Assembly: GCF_003477885.1 (NCBI RefSeq)
Contig: NZ_QUEE01000019.1
Location: 67,072-131,071 of the forward strand
Direction of reading: 5' to 3'
From: Lachnotalea sp. AF33-28
Lineage (GTDB): Bacteria > Bacillota > Clostridia > Lachnospirales > Lachnospiraceae
Length of the DNA: 64,000 nt
Shown here: positions 33,501 to 42,262 of the stretch, one piece after another
Numbering within the stretch: position 1 is the first letter of the stretch
How the letters are laid out: the number at the start of each line of letters is the position of its first letter
Position numbers and translations under genes: made by a program
The notes under the pieces: generated by a model
Seen by the model: only the letters and a program-made list of their open reading frames with translations
Told to the model about the DNA's origin: nothing
The model's database searches: none

Positions 33501-36077
33501 TTAAGCTCTCTCCACATACAATTCTTCGCCCGGAGCAGTTTTTACGCAGGCAATCCTGTCCGTTCCATTAAAACGCACCTTTCCCTCGCAGATTATCCGG
33601 TAAGTCCCCTCCCCATACGGATGATACAGTTTCAGATATCCGCCGGCTGTGGACAGAATCCGTATTGCTTTGGGCTGCCCGTGTTCCATCGAAGCTTCTA
33701 CTGCAAAGCCTCCCTGGCACCATAGCCGAAAATGAATGTTCCAGTCATCCGGCACAGCCGCAAAGAGCTTGATCACCGGCTCTTTTCCCGGCGCCCCGCC
33801 GCCGGACTGGCACAGGGCAAGCTGGATTCCGGCCGCTACATTTCCAAGCCTCTGGGCACTGATGCAGTTTACCCCTTCCCGCACGGTCAGACGGTTTTCA
33901 AATTGTGCAATCCTGCCGGTATCATTGAAGTAGCAGTATTCTTCTGCCGCATTCACACAGTCAAGCTGGGCGTCTGCGATCTCAACCCATTCCCCGGCAA
34001 ATCCATGGGCCGCATACATCCTGGCGGCGCCGGACATCTCGGATACCGTATAGCGGCTTACAACGCCATGCTTTCTTATCTGTGCTGTCAGAGTGTCCAT
34101 GCTGATCCGATAGGTATCCGGGTCCACATCCTGCGTGGCGTAAGAAGAGAGATCAAAGTGATCACAGGGATACAGGCTGGCATTATGCCGGTCTTTATCA
34201 AGTATCGGTTCTCTGCCGTTGGACCACATGACGGGATCTCCCTCCTTAAGCTCACAGGTATCCCCCTCCATTGCTGTGGTGGGAAGCGGTGCCATGTCTT
34301 TTGCAAAACGTTTCCATTCATCCCATTGATCCCGATCCTCACCCAAAATACCCGCCGCCGTAAGCAGTACGGCCACCATGGCCCGCATACCGGCTACGTT
34401 TTCCATACCGTCGGTACATCCAAAATACGCTTCGCCTGTACAGGTCCGGTAGATATGGTATTTACCGTCCTCTCCTTTTTGGGTCAGCGGAAAGTTCATA
34501 AAGAATTTCGCCACACCTTTTATAATCGGATAGGCTTGTTCCCGCAGGAAGGTTTCATCCTTCGTATACAGATACTGCTTCCAAAAATTATATGCGATTG
34601 CCGCCTGGGAACCGAACATATAGGTGGTGGCGCCGTAGGGACCGCAGCCTCTCTCGTCATATACCACACGCCCATCCTCAAAATGTTCATAAAATTTGTA
34701 ATTATATCTGGATTCGTGAGGCGCCTTCCGATCCACAAAATCGGCGAACTGATCGGACTTCTCTTCCCATGGCTTATTAAACAGATACAGCGCCCGCATC
34801 TCTTCGGCAATTTCCTCAGGCAGAACCTGGGGGCCGTTAAACCAGGTTACCTCCGGGATATACATACCGTCCGTGCCAAACTGCTGTCTGGCAGCGGTGG
34901 TACACGCTTCACTCATGCCCCCGTAAAAAGAAAACAGCGGCTCCATAAGTTCAAAATGCCCGGATGCCTGAACGGCGTTGTAATAAAGGCTTAAATTATT
35001 CCACCACTGCATGGTGCCCCAATTGCGGTAATCGCCGCAGGGTGAGAAAATCATACCGCCGAAATTCGGCGGATACTTGCCTCTGGAACTGGAATTCATG
35101 AGGTAAAAAAAGTATGTATAATGCAGCTCCAGTTTCTGGGCTGTTCCGTCCCTACTTTCCATCTGCACATAGGATTTATCCCAGAAATCCGCCCAGGCTT
35201 TTCTGTGGCGGATAAGCAGCCGTTCTTCTCCCTGTGCCGACGCTGCATCCGCTTTCTCCATTACTGTCCTTATGATATCCTCTTCTTCAGAGAAGGTGGA
35301 CGCACTGACCATGTAAACCGTAAACTCCCTGGTCCCGGGCGCGATGCAGAGTCTCATCTGCGTCTCCTGAGGCTTTCCTATAACGGTGAACTCCCGGTTA
35401 CCAATCTCCATGGACTCTCTGCCGCCCACCTCGTTATTCATTCGGAGGGTCACATCGCAGCCCTCTGCCCAAACAGCCAGCGCGCTGGCACAGTAATATC
35501 TGCTGCCTGTACGCTCATCCGTTTCCGTAAACTCCTGCTTTAGGACGACTGTGTCCGGCTTATTTTGTCCGGACCGTTTCTCCATGGTAAGTCTGGAAGC
35601 AGCCAGATTGCTTAAGACACGGTACTCGGAAGGGCGCATCATGTCTACCTTTACCTGTACGCTCCCGCAGTAATCCCTGTCGTCTTTTACCCGGACACAA
35701 AGCGCGCCGCTCTGTGCTTCCGCAAACACTCTGGCGCATACTCCGCGGCCCTGCACATTCGCACAGGCCTCATACAGTCCCAGGTGCTGTACGGTATCCT
35801 CTCCGAACACATCCTCTCCGTAATCTACGAAATCCACATCCACAAAACCCACACCATAACCGTAATCCGAATGTCTCCTGTTAAAACTGTTGGTATAGCT
35901 GTTTGCCGCAAACACATCACAGCGGTTTAGCGCAAATTTCAATGCAGAAGGGGACGAAAACAGCATGGCTCCCATCTGCCCGTCACCAATCGGAAAACCG
36001 CCCTCCCTGCGCTTTACAGTACCCCGGTAATGCAGATCCGCACGGGATACCAAATCTCTTCTATTTAATAGTTTCAT
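33501..36077 (-). CDS. GH95-like (alpha/alpha)6 glycoside hydrolase, family uncertain
   Basis: Large cytoplasmic protein of 858 residues. The N-terminal beta domain has FPIGDGQMGAMLFSSPSALKFALNRCDVF, the same plan as the LGNGRLGAM start of GH95 fucosidases and galactosidases, with NRCDVF in place of the usual NEDTLW. The middle part (about 290-690) looks like an (alpha/alpha)6 barrel (GTMQWWNNLSLYYNAVQASGHFELMEPLFSFY; GSQAAIAYNFWKQYLYTKDETFL), followed by a C-terminal beta domain. I cannot assign acid and base residues with confidence. It follows YesM by 12 bases in the operon. The substrate is presumably an imported plant-type oligosaccharide. Confidence 0.65.
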   Translation of the reverse strand: MKLLNRRDLVSRADLHYRGTVKRREGGFPIGDGQMGAMLFSSPSALKFALNRCDVFAANSYTNSFNRRHSDYGYGVGFVDVDFVDYGEDVFGEDTVQHLGLYEACANVQGRGVCARVFAEAQSGALCVRVKDDRDYCGSVQVKVDMMRPSEYRVLSNLAASRLTMEKRSGQNKPDTVVLKQEFTETDERTGSRYYCASALAVWAEGCDVTLRMNNEVGGRESMEIGNREFTVIGKPQETQMRLCIAPGTREFTVYMVSASTFSEEEDIIRTVMEKADAASAQGEERLLIRHRKAWADFWDKSYVQMESRDGTAQKLELHYTYFFYLMNSSSRGKYPPNFGGMIFSPCGDYRNWGTMQWWNNLSLYYNAVQASGHFELMEPLFSFYGGMSEACTTAARQQFGTDGMYIPEVTWFNGPQVLPEEIAEEMRALYLFNKPWEEKSDQFADFVDRKAPHESRYNYKFYEHFEDGRVVYDERGCGPYGATTYMFGSQAAIAYNFWKQYLYTKDETFLREQAYPIIKGVAKFFMNFPLTQKGEDGKYHIYRTCTGEAYFGCTDGMENVAGMRAMVAVLLTAAGILGEDRDQWDEWKRFAKDMAPLPTTAMEGDTCELKEGDPVMWSNGREPILDKDRHNASLYPCDHFDLSSYATQDVDPDTYRISMDTLTAQIRKHGVVSRYTVSEMSGAARMYAAHGFAGEWVEIADAQLDCVNAAEEYCYFNDTGRIAQFENRLTVREGVNCISAQRLGNVAAGIQLALCQSGGGAPGKEPVIKLFAAVPDDWNIHFRLWCQGGFAVEASMEHGQPKAIRILSTAGGYLKLYHPYGEGTYRIICEGKVRFNGTDRIACVKTAPGEELYVERA

Positions 36078-36089
36078 GATCGTCTCCGT

Positions 36090-37700
36090 TTACTGTATAT
36101 ATTTTTCAGTTTCCTTCACTAAAAAGGGCTGCCGTATCTCAATGGTCATCCCTTTTTGGGGCCTGCCGGATATCCAGAGTCCATAGCTTTCTCCATATGC
36201 GAGCTTTAAGCGCCTGTGGACATTGGACAAACCGATCCCTCTTCCATTCTGTTCACCGTCGCTCACATACTCCATGCTGTTTACTTCCAATGACGGCCCC
36301 CTGCCATTGTCCGTCACATCCACAAGCAGCATATCCCCTTTCCGGAAAGCATGAATCCGTATAAAATGCTCCGGCTTGATTCCTTCTGCGAATGCATGCT
36401 TGAAAATATTTTCTACAATGGGCTGAAGACACAGGCGAAGCATGCTCGCTTCCCCGGCTTCACCCAGTTCGATCTGGAGCCTGGGCATTGCGCCCAGGCG
36501 GTATTCCTGGATCTTCAGATAATTTCTGACATGATTGATTTCCTCGGTGATCTTTACCGGCTCCATGGGATTTTGTACAGCATAGCGGAACATTTTGCTA
36601 AGTGCATCCGTTATGTCCTGTACCGCCTCCGTATCCTCCATAACAGAATACATGTTAACAGCTCCCAGAGTATTGTACAGAAAATGCGGGTTGATCTGAG
36701 TCTGCAGCGCCTTCATCTCCGCTCTGCTGCGCTCCATCTCGTTTTTCTGGTTTTCCAGCTGCGTGACATAGACGCTGCGAATCAGAAAAAAAGACAGTAC
36801 AGAGGTGAGCAGGATGGCAATCAGCCCCGAAATCATAAAAGTCCTGCTCAAATTCCAGACAGACGCCCGATACAGACTCCTGGGCACCGCAGCCACCGCC
36901 GTCCAGCCGGTATAATCAGACTTCTGATAAATGTAGAGATTCCGATCCGACTCTTTCGGGCCTTCAAGAAAGCCGGCTTCCCCTGAAAGGGTTTCCGGAA
37001 GCACTTCTTTCTCCCAGCCTGCCGCCGGTGTTCCATACACGGCCCGCCCGTCTTCATCCAGCACCAGGATTCGGATGCGGCTTAGATCCTTGTTCTCCCA
37101 AATCTGATCCAGCTCCGTGCTGCGTATCGACATGAGGAAGTATCCCAATGCCCGCAGATCTTTATATGAATAAATATACCTTCCAATGGTCACAAAACCT
37201 CTGTCCACCTCATCTTCGCCCGTATTTGGCATAAAGATGGTGATCTGACCGCTTTTTTCAATTTTCTGCGCCAGTGCCATAGTCTCAGCAAGGGTAGTCT
37301 CTCTGTCGCTGGTATAGTAAAATCCATTATTTCCCATCACCTGAAAACTGCTGACGATAGACTGGTTCAAAAATAGCTCCACTGTCATCTGCTGATCCAG
37401 CCATGCAGACGCTGCGGCATACTCCACCTGGTTGAATTCTTTTTTATACAGGATATCCAGCAGATTCTCCTGAAGCAGCGCCGACATGGACAGATTGTCA
37501 TATTCTTTAATCGTCCGGTCCATATCAAAGGTAATATCCTGAACGATCATCTTCCAGTACTCCAGATTGCTCTCCTGCATCTCCCGGCTGTTTCTGCGGA
37601 TTCCTGCAATGCTGATCACCAGGATGGGGATCAGGGCGATCAGAGCCAATCCTATCGCGAACAGACTTATCTCTCTTTTTCCTTTCAGTACATTTATCAC
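36090..37700 (-). CDS. YesM-like sensor histidine kinase
   Basis: Membrane kinase of 536 residues. One membrane helix at about 15-35, an extracellular sensor region (about 40-290), a second helix near 295-315, then the His_kinase domain with INPHFLYNTLGAVNMYS (phospho-His) and an HATPase domain (DVTDNGRGPSL; NGRGIGLSNVHRRLKLAYG). It starts with GTG at 37700 inside the GTGA overlap with the regulator stop. YesM kinases sense external carbohydrates or the loaded binding protein and act through YesN. Confidence 0.92.
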   Translation of the reverse strand: MINVLKGKREISLFAIGLALIALIPILVISIAGIRRNSREMQESNLEYWKMIVQDITFDMDRTIKEYDNLSMSALLQENLLDILYKKEFNQVEYAAASAWLDQQMTVELFLNQSIVSSFQVMGNNGFYYTSDRETTLAETMALAQKIEKSGQITIFMPNTGEDEVDRGFVTIGRYIYSYKDLRALGYFLMSIRSTELDQIWENKDLSRIRILVLDEDGRAVYGTPAAGWEKEVLPETLSGEAGFLEGPKESDRNLYIYQKSDYTGWTAVAAVPRSLYRASVWNLSRTFMISGLIAILLTSVLSFFLIRSVYVTQLENQKNEMERSRAEMKALQTQINPHFLYNTLGAVNMYSVMEDTEAVQDITDALSKMFRYAVQNPMEPVKITEEINHVRNYLKIQEYRLGAMPRLQIELGEAGEASMLRLCLQPIVENIFKHAFAEGIKPEHFIRIHAFRKGDMLLVDVTDNGRGPSLEVNSMEYVSDGEQNGRGIGLSNVHRRLKLAYGESYGLWISGRPQKGMTIEIRQPFLVKETEKYIQ

Positions 37701-38680
37701 GTGCCCAGTCCCCTTTCCTCCCGAAACTGCGCAGGTGTTTTTCCATAGAATTTTTTAAATATACTGCTGAAATGAGAATAATCCGTATATCCGACCTGAG
37801 CCGCTACCTGCGTTACCGTTCTGGATGGAATACACAGCAGCTTCCTCGCGGCCTCCATCCGGATTTCCGTTCTGTAGTCCACAAATTTTTTTCCCGTTTT
37901 CTCTTTAAATGCAGCGCTGAAATGAGACGCGGAAAAGCCAAGAAGCCTGCAGAGTTCCTCCTGGCTTATGGCCGGATCCTTCATAAGATATGTCCGTACC
38001 GATTCCAACAGGCCGTGCTGCCGGCGATTTGTAACTGTTTCATAAAGTATCTCCAGGTTTTCTTCAAAACAGTGCTCTTCAAAAATATCCCACGGAATCT
38101 CCTCGTTCATCTCGTCAGAAACCTTGGATGCCGCGCCTAAGAGGATCTCATTGAGTATTTTGCTGTCACTGTTACCACTCTTTAGCAGTTCTCTTTTTAT
38201 TTCCCTGACCACCCTCATACAGGCGTCCTTATCCTGATCCCAGAGCGCCTGTGCCAGGCCTGTCACTAAGCCGTCCATCTGTTTGTACTTTATACGCGGT
38301 CCGTCCTCTTCCCGCCTTCGTATTACATCCTTTAGAACCCCGATCAGTTTTTTCTGTGAGACCGGTTTTAATATATAGTTGGATACGCCGTATTGTATAG
38401 CAGTCTGCGCGTACTTAAAGTCATCGTAACCTGAGAGAATCACGATCGCAGGGTGCATTTTCTGTTCCCTTATGCTCCTGCAGAGCATAAGGCCGTCCAT
38501 GCGCGGCATACGTATATCGGTAATCACAATATCATAAGTATCGTGCAGCAGAATCTCCATTGCCTGGCATCCGTCCACCGCCTCCGCTATTTTTCCGATA
38601 CAGAAATCGGATTTCTGCAGTATGGCATGTATCCCGCGGCGAAAAACCAGTTCATCATCAACGATCAGAATTTTGTACAC
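37697..38680 (-). CDS. YesN-like response regulator with AraC DNA-binding domain
   Basis: Regulator of 327 residues starting with GTG at 38680, behind AGAAGGGA. The receiver has DDE near residue 8 and the phosphoacceptor in YDIVITDIRMPRMDG, then VSNYILKPVSQKKL. After a linker, AraC-type helices follow (ISQEELCRLLGFSASHFSAAFKEKTG; VTQVAAQVGYTDYSHFSSIFKKFYGKTPAQFRE). It sits in the middle of the operon, between the binding-protein and kinase genes. The A6-TCCC repeats ahead of the first operon gene are candidate targets. Confidence 0.92.
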   Translation of the reverse strand: MYKILIVDDELVFRRGIHAILQKSDFCIGKIAEAVDGCQAMEILLHDTYDIVITDIRMPRMDGLMLCRSIREQKMHPAIVILSGYDDFKYAQTAIQYGVSNYILKPVSQKKLIGVLKDVIRRREEDGPRIKYKQMDGLVTGLAQALWDQDKDACMRVVREIKRELLKSGNSDSKILNEILLGAASKVSDEMNEEIPWDIFEEHCFEENLEILYETVTNRRQHGLLESVRTYLMKDPAISQEELCRLLGFSASHFSAAFKEKTGKKFVDYRTEIRMEAARKLLCIPSRTVTQVAAQVGYTDYSHFSSIFKKFYGKTPAQFREERGLGT

Positions 38681-38694
38681 GGCGTATCCCTTCT

Positions 38695-38725
38695 GCTGTC
38701 AGAGGCCTGCAGCGCCTCTGACAGC
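38695..38725. other. Hairpin between binding-protein and yesN genes
   Basis: GCTGTCAGAGGC (38695-38706) pairs with GCCTCTGACAGC (38714-38725), a 12-bp stem with a 7-base loop and no T tract. It lies right behind the solute-binding protein stop and ahead of the yesN ribosome site, a place where a hairpin can keep the binding protein mRNA stable and lower expression of the genes behind it. Confidence 0.7.
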
Positions 38726-38736
38726 GGCTTTATATT

Positions 38737-40350
38737 TTACTTTTGATAATCCCCCCGGAACTTTACAGTGCCGTTGTTATACTGCTCTGTAGCTTCTGCA
38801 ATGACTTCTGTGCCGCCGCGGTCCATCCACTCCTGCACAAAATCATCAAAATCATCCAGCGATGCTGTTCCGATCATTACTTTAGAGGCATAGTTGATAA
38901 ACAGCTCCTGCTTATCCTCCTCTACAGACAGCTCCGGATGTTCCACAATGCTCTGCAGATTGATTGGCTGGATATAAGCCAGAGTATCGTCCTTTGCTTT
39001 TGTATCATAATACTCCAAAACCTGATCTCCCCCGGGCTGTGCTGAAATAGTCACCCTCCCAATGCCGGCGTCCTTGACTCTGCGCAAAAACTGCGGAATC
39101 ACATCATATGGGTTCGGCGAATAATCGGGCAGTGACAGATTCACGCTGCCATCCTCGTTCACGGTATAAAACTCTCCCTCAATACCGTAGGACAGGAATC
39201 TCTGCAATTCCTCATCAGGCTCCAGCATCTTATCAAAAAATTTGATGATCTCTTCGGGATGCTCACATTCTGCATTGATGTAATGTACATTGGCAGTCGG
39301 CGTAAACGCAGCATACCCGTGAGCTCCTCCGTTGGGGTTTAACGGAGATGCAGCGCAGACCCACATTCCGTCCGGCACGTTTTCCCGCAGGGAGGTGCTG
39401 TATCCCGGCACTGCGGATATATTCACCACCATCATGCCCACATCGCCGGCGGCCGCTTTCTGGTCACGGACCGTTGCGTTATTGGTCAGGCTCTCCGGAT
39501 CGATCAGTCCCTCATCGTACAGCTTTTTATAGAATGCCAGCGCTTCCTTCATTTCCGGCAGGAGATATGCCGGAACCACCTGCCCTTCATCGTTGAGCTG
39601 CCAGGTGGTCGGAACCACGCCGTATGCTGCAAAAAAGGTCTCGCTGTACTTGAATTTTTCTCTTCCAATAAAAGGATATTTCACTCCCGCATCCTTAAAT
39701 GCAACCAGCACATTATAGAACTCGTCAAGTGTTTCCGGAATATCCAGATTCAGTTTATCCAGCAAATCCTTACGGATTACAGTGCATCTTCTGGCGGGAT
39801 TGCTGATAAAATCACCGATGCCGTAAATATGACCGTCTTCGCCTCTAAGTTCATCCCATACGGCTTCAGGGACCTGTTCCATCATGTTGGGAGCATACTC
39901 GGCCAGCAGGTCATCCAGAGGCAGAAACAAGCCGTTTTCAATGGCTCCGGACATCACCGAGGTATAAGGCAGATCACCGGAAATCACATCCGGGAAATCA
40001 CCCTGCGCGAGCATCATGCCAAGCTTCTCTGTAAAGCCGTCATGCTGGATCAGGGAAATGTTGAGATCCACCCCCATCTTTTCCTCAAATGCCAGGACAT
40101 GCTCATCCGTATTGATATCCGGACACTTCTGCACCCAGGAAACGCCGGCCCGCAGCCCGATGTCAATCACGGGCACTTCGGCATCAGATCCTGCCTGCTG
40201 ATCCTTTGCATTACTTTCTGCCTGTGCAGTCGGCTGTGCAGTCGGCTGTACGGCATCTACGTTGTTGTTTGCACATCCTGCCAATGCGGATAATGCCATC
40301 ATGGCGGATAATGCCATCACAATAATTTTGCTTGCCTGCTTTTTCTTCAT
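38737..40350 (-). CDS. Extracellular sugar-binding lipoprotein (LipO/LplA-like)
   Basis: ABC transporter solute-binding protein of 537 residues. A lipoprotein signal peptide ends in the lipobox LAGC near residue 26, followed by a Gln/Ala/Thr-rich linker. The body has the type I binding-protein style of the LplA group (ENGLFLPLDDLLAEYAPNMME; IYGIGDFISNPARRCTVIRKDLLDKLNLD; PDYSPNPYDVIPQFLRRV), as found in YesO/LplA proteins for pectin-type oligosaccharides. It works with the LplB and LplC permeases; no ATPase is encoded here, as is usual, since a shared MsmX-like ATPase serves these systems. Confidence 0.9.
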   Translation of the reverse strand: MKKKQASKIIVMALSAMMALSALAGCANNNVDAVQPTAQPTAQAESNAKDQQAGSDAEVPVIDIGLRAGVSWVQKCPDINTDEHVLAFEEKMGVDLNISLIQHDGFTEKLGMMLAQGDFPDVISGDLPYTSVMSGAIENGLFLPLDDLLAEYAPNMMEQVPEAVWDELRGEDGHIYGIGDFISNPARRCTVIRKDLLDKLNLDIPETLDEFYNVLVAFKDAGVKYPFIGREKFKYSETFFAAYGVVPTTWQLNDEGQVVPAYLLPEMKEALAFYKKLYDEGLIDPESLTNNATVRDQKAAAGDVGMMVVNISAVPGYSTSLRENVPDGMWVCAASPLNPNGGAHGYAAFTPTANVHYINAECEHPEEIIKFFDKMLEPDEELQRFLSYGIEGEFYTVNEDGSVNLSLPDYSPNPYDVIPQFLRRVKDAGIGRVTISAQPGGDQVLEYYDTKAKDDTLAYIQPINLQSIVEHPELSVEEDKQELFINYASKVMIGTASLDDFDDFVQEWMDRGGTEVIAEATEQYNNGTVKFRGDYQK

Positions 40351-40399
40351 AAATACCTTCCTTTCTCCTTCTCAGAGTTCATTTTCATTAACAACCGTT

Positions 40400-41278
40400 T
40401 TATCCCTTGATCGAACCGATCGTCATCCCTTTTACAAAATACCTCTGTAAGAAGGGATATATACACAGTACCGGGAGGGCAGCTACAATGATCGTTGTCA
40501 TTTTCAAGGCCTGTGTGGATGTTCCGGTGGTCACCAGGTTCAGGCTTTCCACCGCGTTGGAATCCAGGACAATCGACTTGATTCTTAGCTGCAGCGTATA
40601 TAAATTGCGGTCGTTAATCAGATATAAGGGCGTTGTATAGCTGTTCCAATAGCCTACACCGTACATTAAGCCTACAGTAGCCAGGACCGGCTTGGAAATT
40701 GGCAGGATAATCTGCATCAGCGTTCTCATCTCTCCACAGCCGTCCACCTTCGCGGCATCAATCAGAGCCGGTGATACCTCTGTGAAGAAGGACCGTACAA
40801 TAATAATATTATAGGTACTTAAAGCCGATGGCAAGATCAATGTCATAAAGTTATCATACAGTCCGTAGGATCTCATCGTCAGATACCAGGGAATGAGCGG
40901 TGCGTTGAAGATGAATACGATCAAAATCATCACATTACAGAATTTTCTAAGCTTAAATTCCATCCTGGACAAGGGATAGGCGAATGTCACGGTAAGGAAT
41001 AGGCTGAACGCCGTTCCGACCGCTGTCATCAGAGCCGATAGTCCCACAGATTTTATGATGCTTTTGTCCAGCAGCACAGTTTTATAGTTCTCAAAATTTA
41101 ACCCTATGGGCCAGAAGGTAACCTTGCCCGAATCCACCGGACCGGAAGCGCTTAAAGATACAGCCAGCATGTTGATGTAGGGAAGCACCGCCACCAATCC
41201 GATCGCTCCCAGAAGGAGAAGGTTGGATACATTAAATATTCTGTCCGGCAGAGAACGTTTAATTTTTTTTCTGTTCAT
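40400..41278 (-). CDS. ABC sugar transporter permease, LplC/YtcP-like
   Basis: Inner membrane permease of 292 residues with six hydrophobic helices. The EAA-type loop is VSPALIDAAKVDGCGEMRTLMQIILPISKPVLATVG, the contact site for the ATPase. It ends with VKGMTIGSIKG, the usual LplC end. An AGGAGAG site lies ahead of the ATG, and the first 20 bases overlap the end of the UroD-fold gene. It pairs with the LplB-like permease at 43765, from which it is separated by two enzyme genes. Confidence 0.93.
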   Translation of the reverse strand: MNRKKIKRSLPDRIFNVSNLLLLGAIGLVAVLPYINMLAVSLSASGPVDSGKVTFWPIGLNFENYKTVLLDKSIIKSVGLSALMTAVGTAFSLFLTVTFAYPLSRMEFKLRKFCNVMILIVFIFNAPLIPWYLTMRSYGLYDNFMTLILPSALSTYNIIIVRSFFTEVSPALIDAAKVDGCGEMRTLMQIILPISKPVLATVGLMYGVGYWNSYTTPLYLINDRNLYTLQLRIKSIVLDSNAVESLNLVTTGTSTQALKMTTIIVAALPVLCIYPFLQRYFVKGMTIGSIKG

Positions 41279-42245
41279 TGTAAACTCTCCTATATTTTTT
41301 TACTGTTTCCATGACCCAGACGATGCGGTCCGGATCGGTTTCTGCCGGAAGTGTGCAATCCGCACCGATCATCATGCCGTTTTCATCGTTTTCTTCCAGC
41401 CACTTTGCGGTGAAAGCTTCCACTTCCTCTCTGGTGCCGGAGCAGAGCACACCCCCTGGCCTGTTGTCGAAGCCTCCCAACACACAGCGTCCGCCAAAGA
41501 ATTTCTTGCCTTCTTTTAAACCCATCTCCTCTATATATACAGCCCAGTTGATCACTTTTGCCGGGTAATCCTTCCATACTTCAATCCGGTTTTTCTTACC
41601 TGCCCATCCGCAGCAGTGCAGGATGTTGTTTTCACTGTATGTATTGGCGGCTGTAAGCACCGCCAGATCGCCCGGCGTCACATATTTGCGGTATTCTTCA
41701 AAGGTAAAACGGCAATTTTCTGCGTTCTGTACACAGTAATAGATGCCGTCACAGCCCGCCTCTTCAATCAGAAGTCTGCACAGCAGGGACGCGTCCTTGG
41801 CAATCACGGAAAGCGCATGGAGAACCGCTTCCGGATCCTGTTTCAAATGGCTCATCAGCAGACTGTCCGAAGTCCCGAAACGGAAAATAGACATTGGATT
41901 ATATACGGTGTAGAATGTATAGCATTCCCCGTTCAAACGTTCAACAATCCTCTTTGCCCTGTCCACCTGCCCGCGGATATAGGGATGGCTCCCACCCAGC
42001 GGCTTCATCTTATACCAATCCTTGGGCTCTCTGATTTCAGGGATAATCGGATTGGGATAATCGAAATAGCCGTCACACATGATCTTTATAAAATCCGTAT
42101 CACACCTGCGGTAGAAATCCAGATGGTCGTCTACACACTTGCTGTCCGTCTTCATATCCACCGGAAAATGGAACCAGAATCCCACCGGCGGGCGGTCCAC
42201 CGGCATATTGTTCATCGCATTTAACACACTCTCTTTTTTTGTCAT
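41259..42245 (-). CDS. UroD-fold corrinoid-type methyltransferase in sugar operon
   Basis: UroD-superfamily protein of 328 residues. The start MTKKESVLNAMNNMPVDRPPVGFW is typical, and the zinc-ligand pattern of MtaA-like methyltransferases is present: ILHCCGWAGKK near residue 207 (HxCG) and MIGADCTLPAETDP near 300 (distal Cys). This argues for methyl transfer and against uroporphyrinogen decarboxylation. No corrinoid protein lies in this operon, so it would have to use the one at 10845-11480 or another. Its place between the transporter permeases suggests a methylated compound enters through this transporter. That is inference. Confidence 0.8.
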   Translation of the reverse strand: MTKKESVLNAMNNMPVDRPPVGFWFHFPVDMKTDSKCVDDHLDFYRRCDTDFIKIMCDGYFDYPNPIIPEIREPKDWYKMKPLGGSHPYIRGQVDRAKRIVERLNGECYTFYTVYNPMSIFRFGTSDSLLMSHLKQDPEAVLHALSVIAKDASLLCRLLIEEAGCDGIYYCVQNAENCRFTFEEYRKYVTPGDLAVLTAANTYSENNILHCCGWAGKKNRIEVWKDYPAKVINWAVYIEEMGLKEGKKFFGGRCVLGGFDNRPGGVLCSGTREEVEAFTAKWLEENDENGMMIGADCTLPAETDPDRIVWVMETVKKYRRVYNEQKKN

Positions 42246-42262
42246 TACAGCGTACTCCTAAT

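Noticed and set aside
33732..34994. Plus-strand open frame of 420 codons
   Set aside because: It is antisense to the GH95-like gene, without ribosome site or domain.
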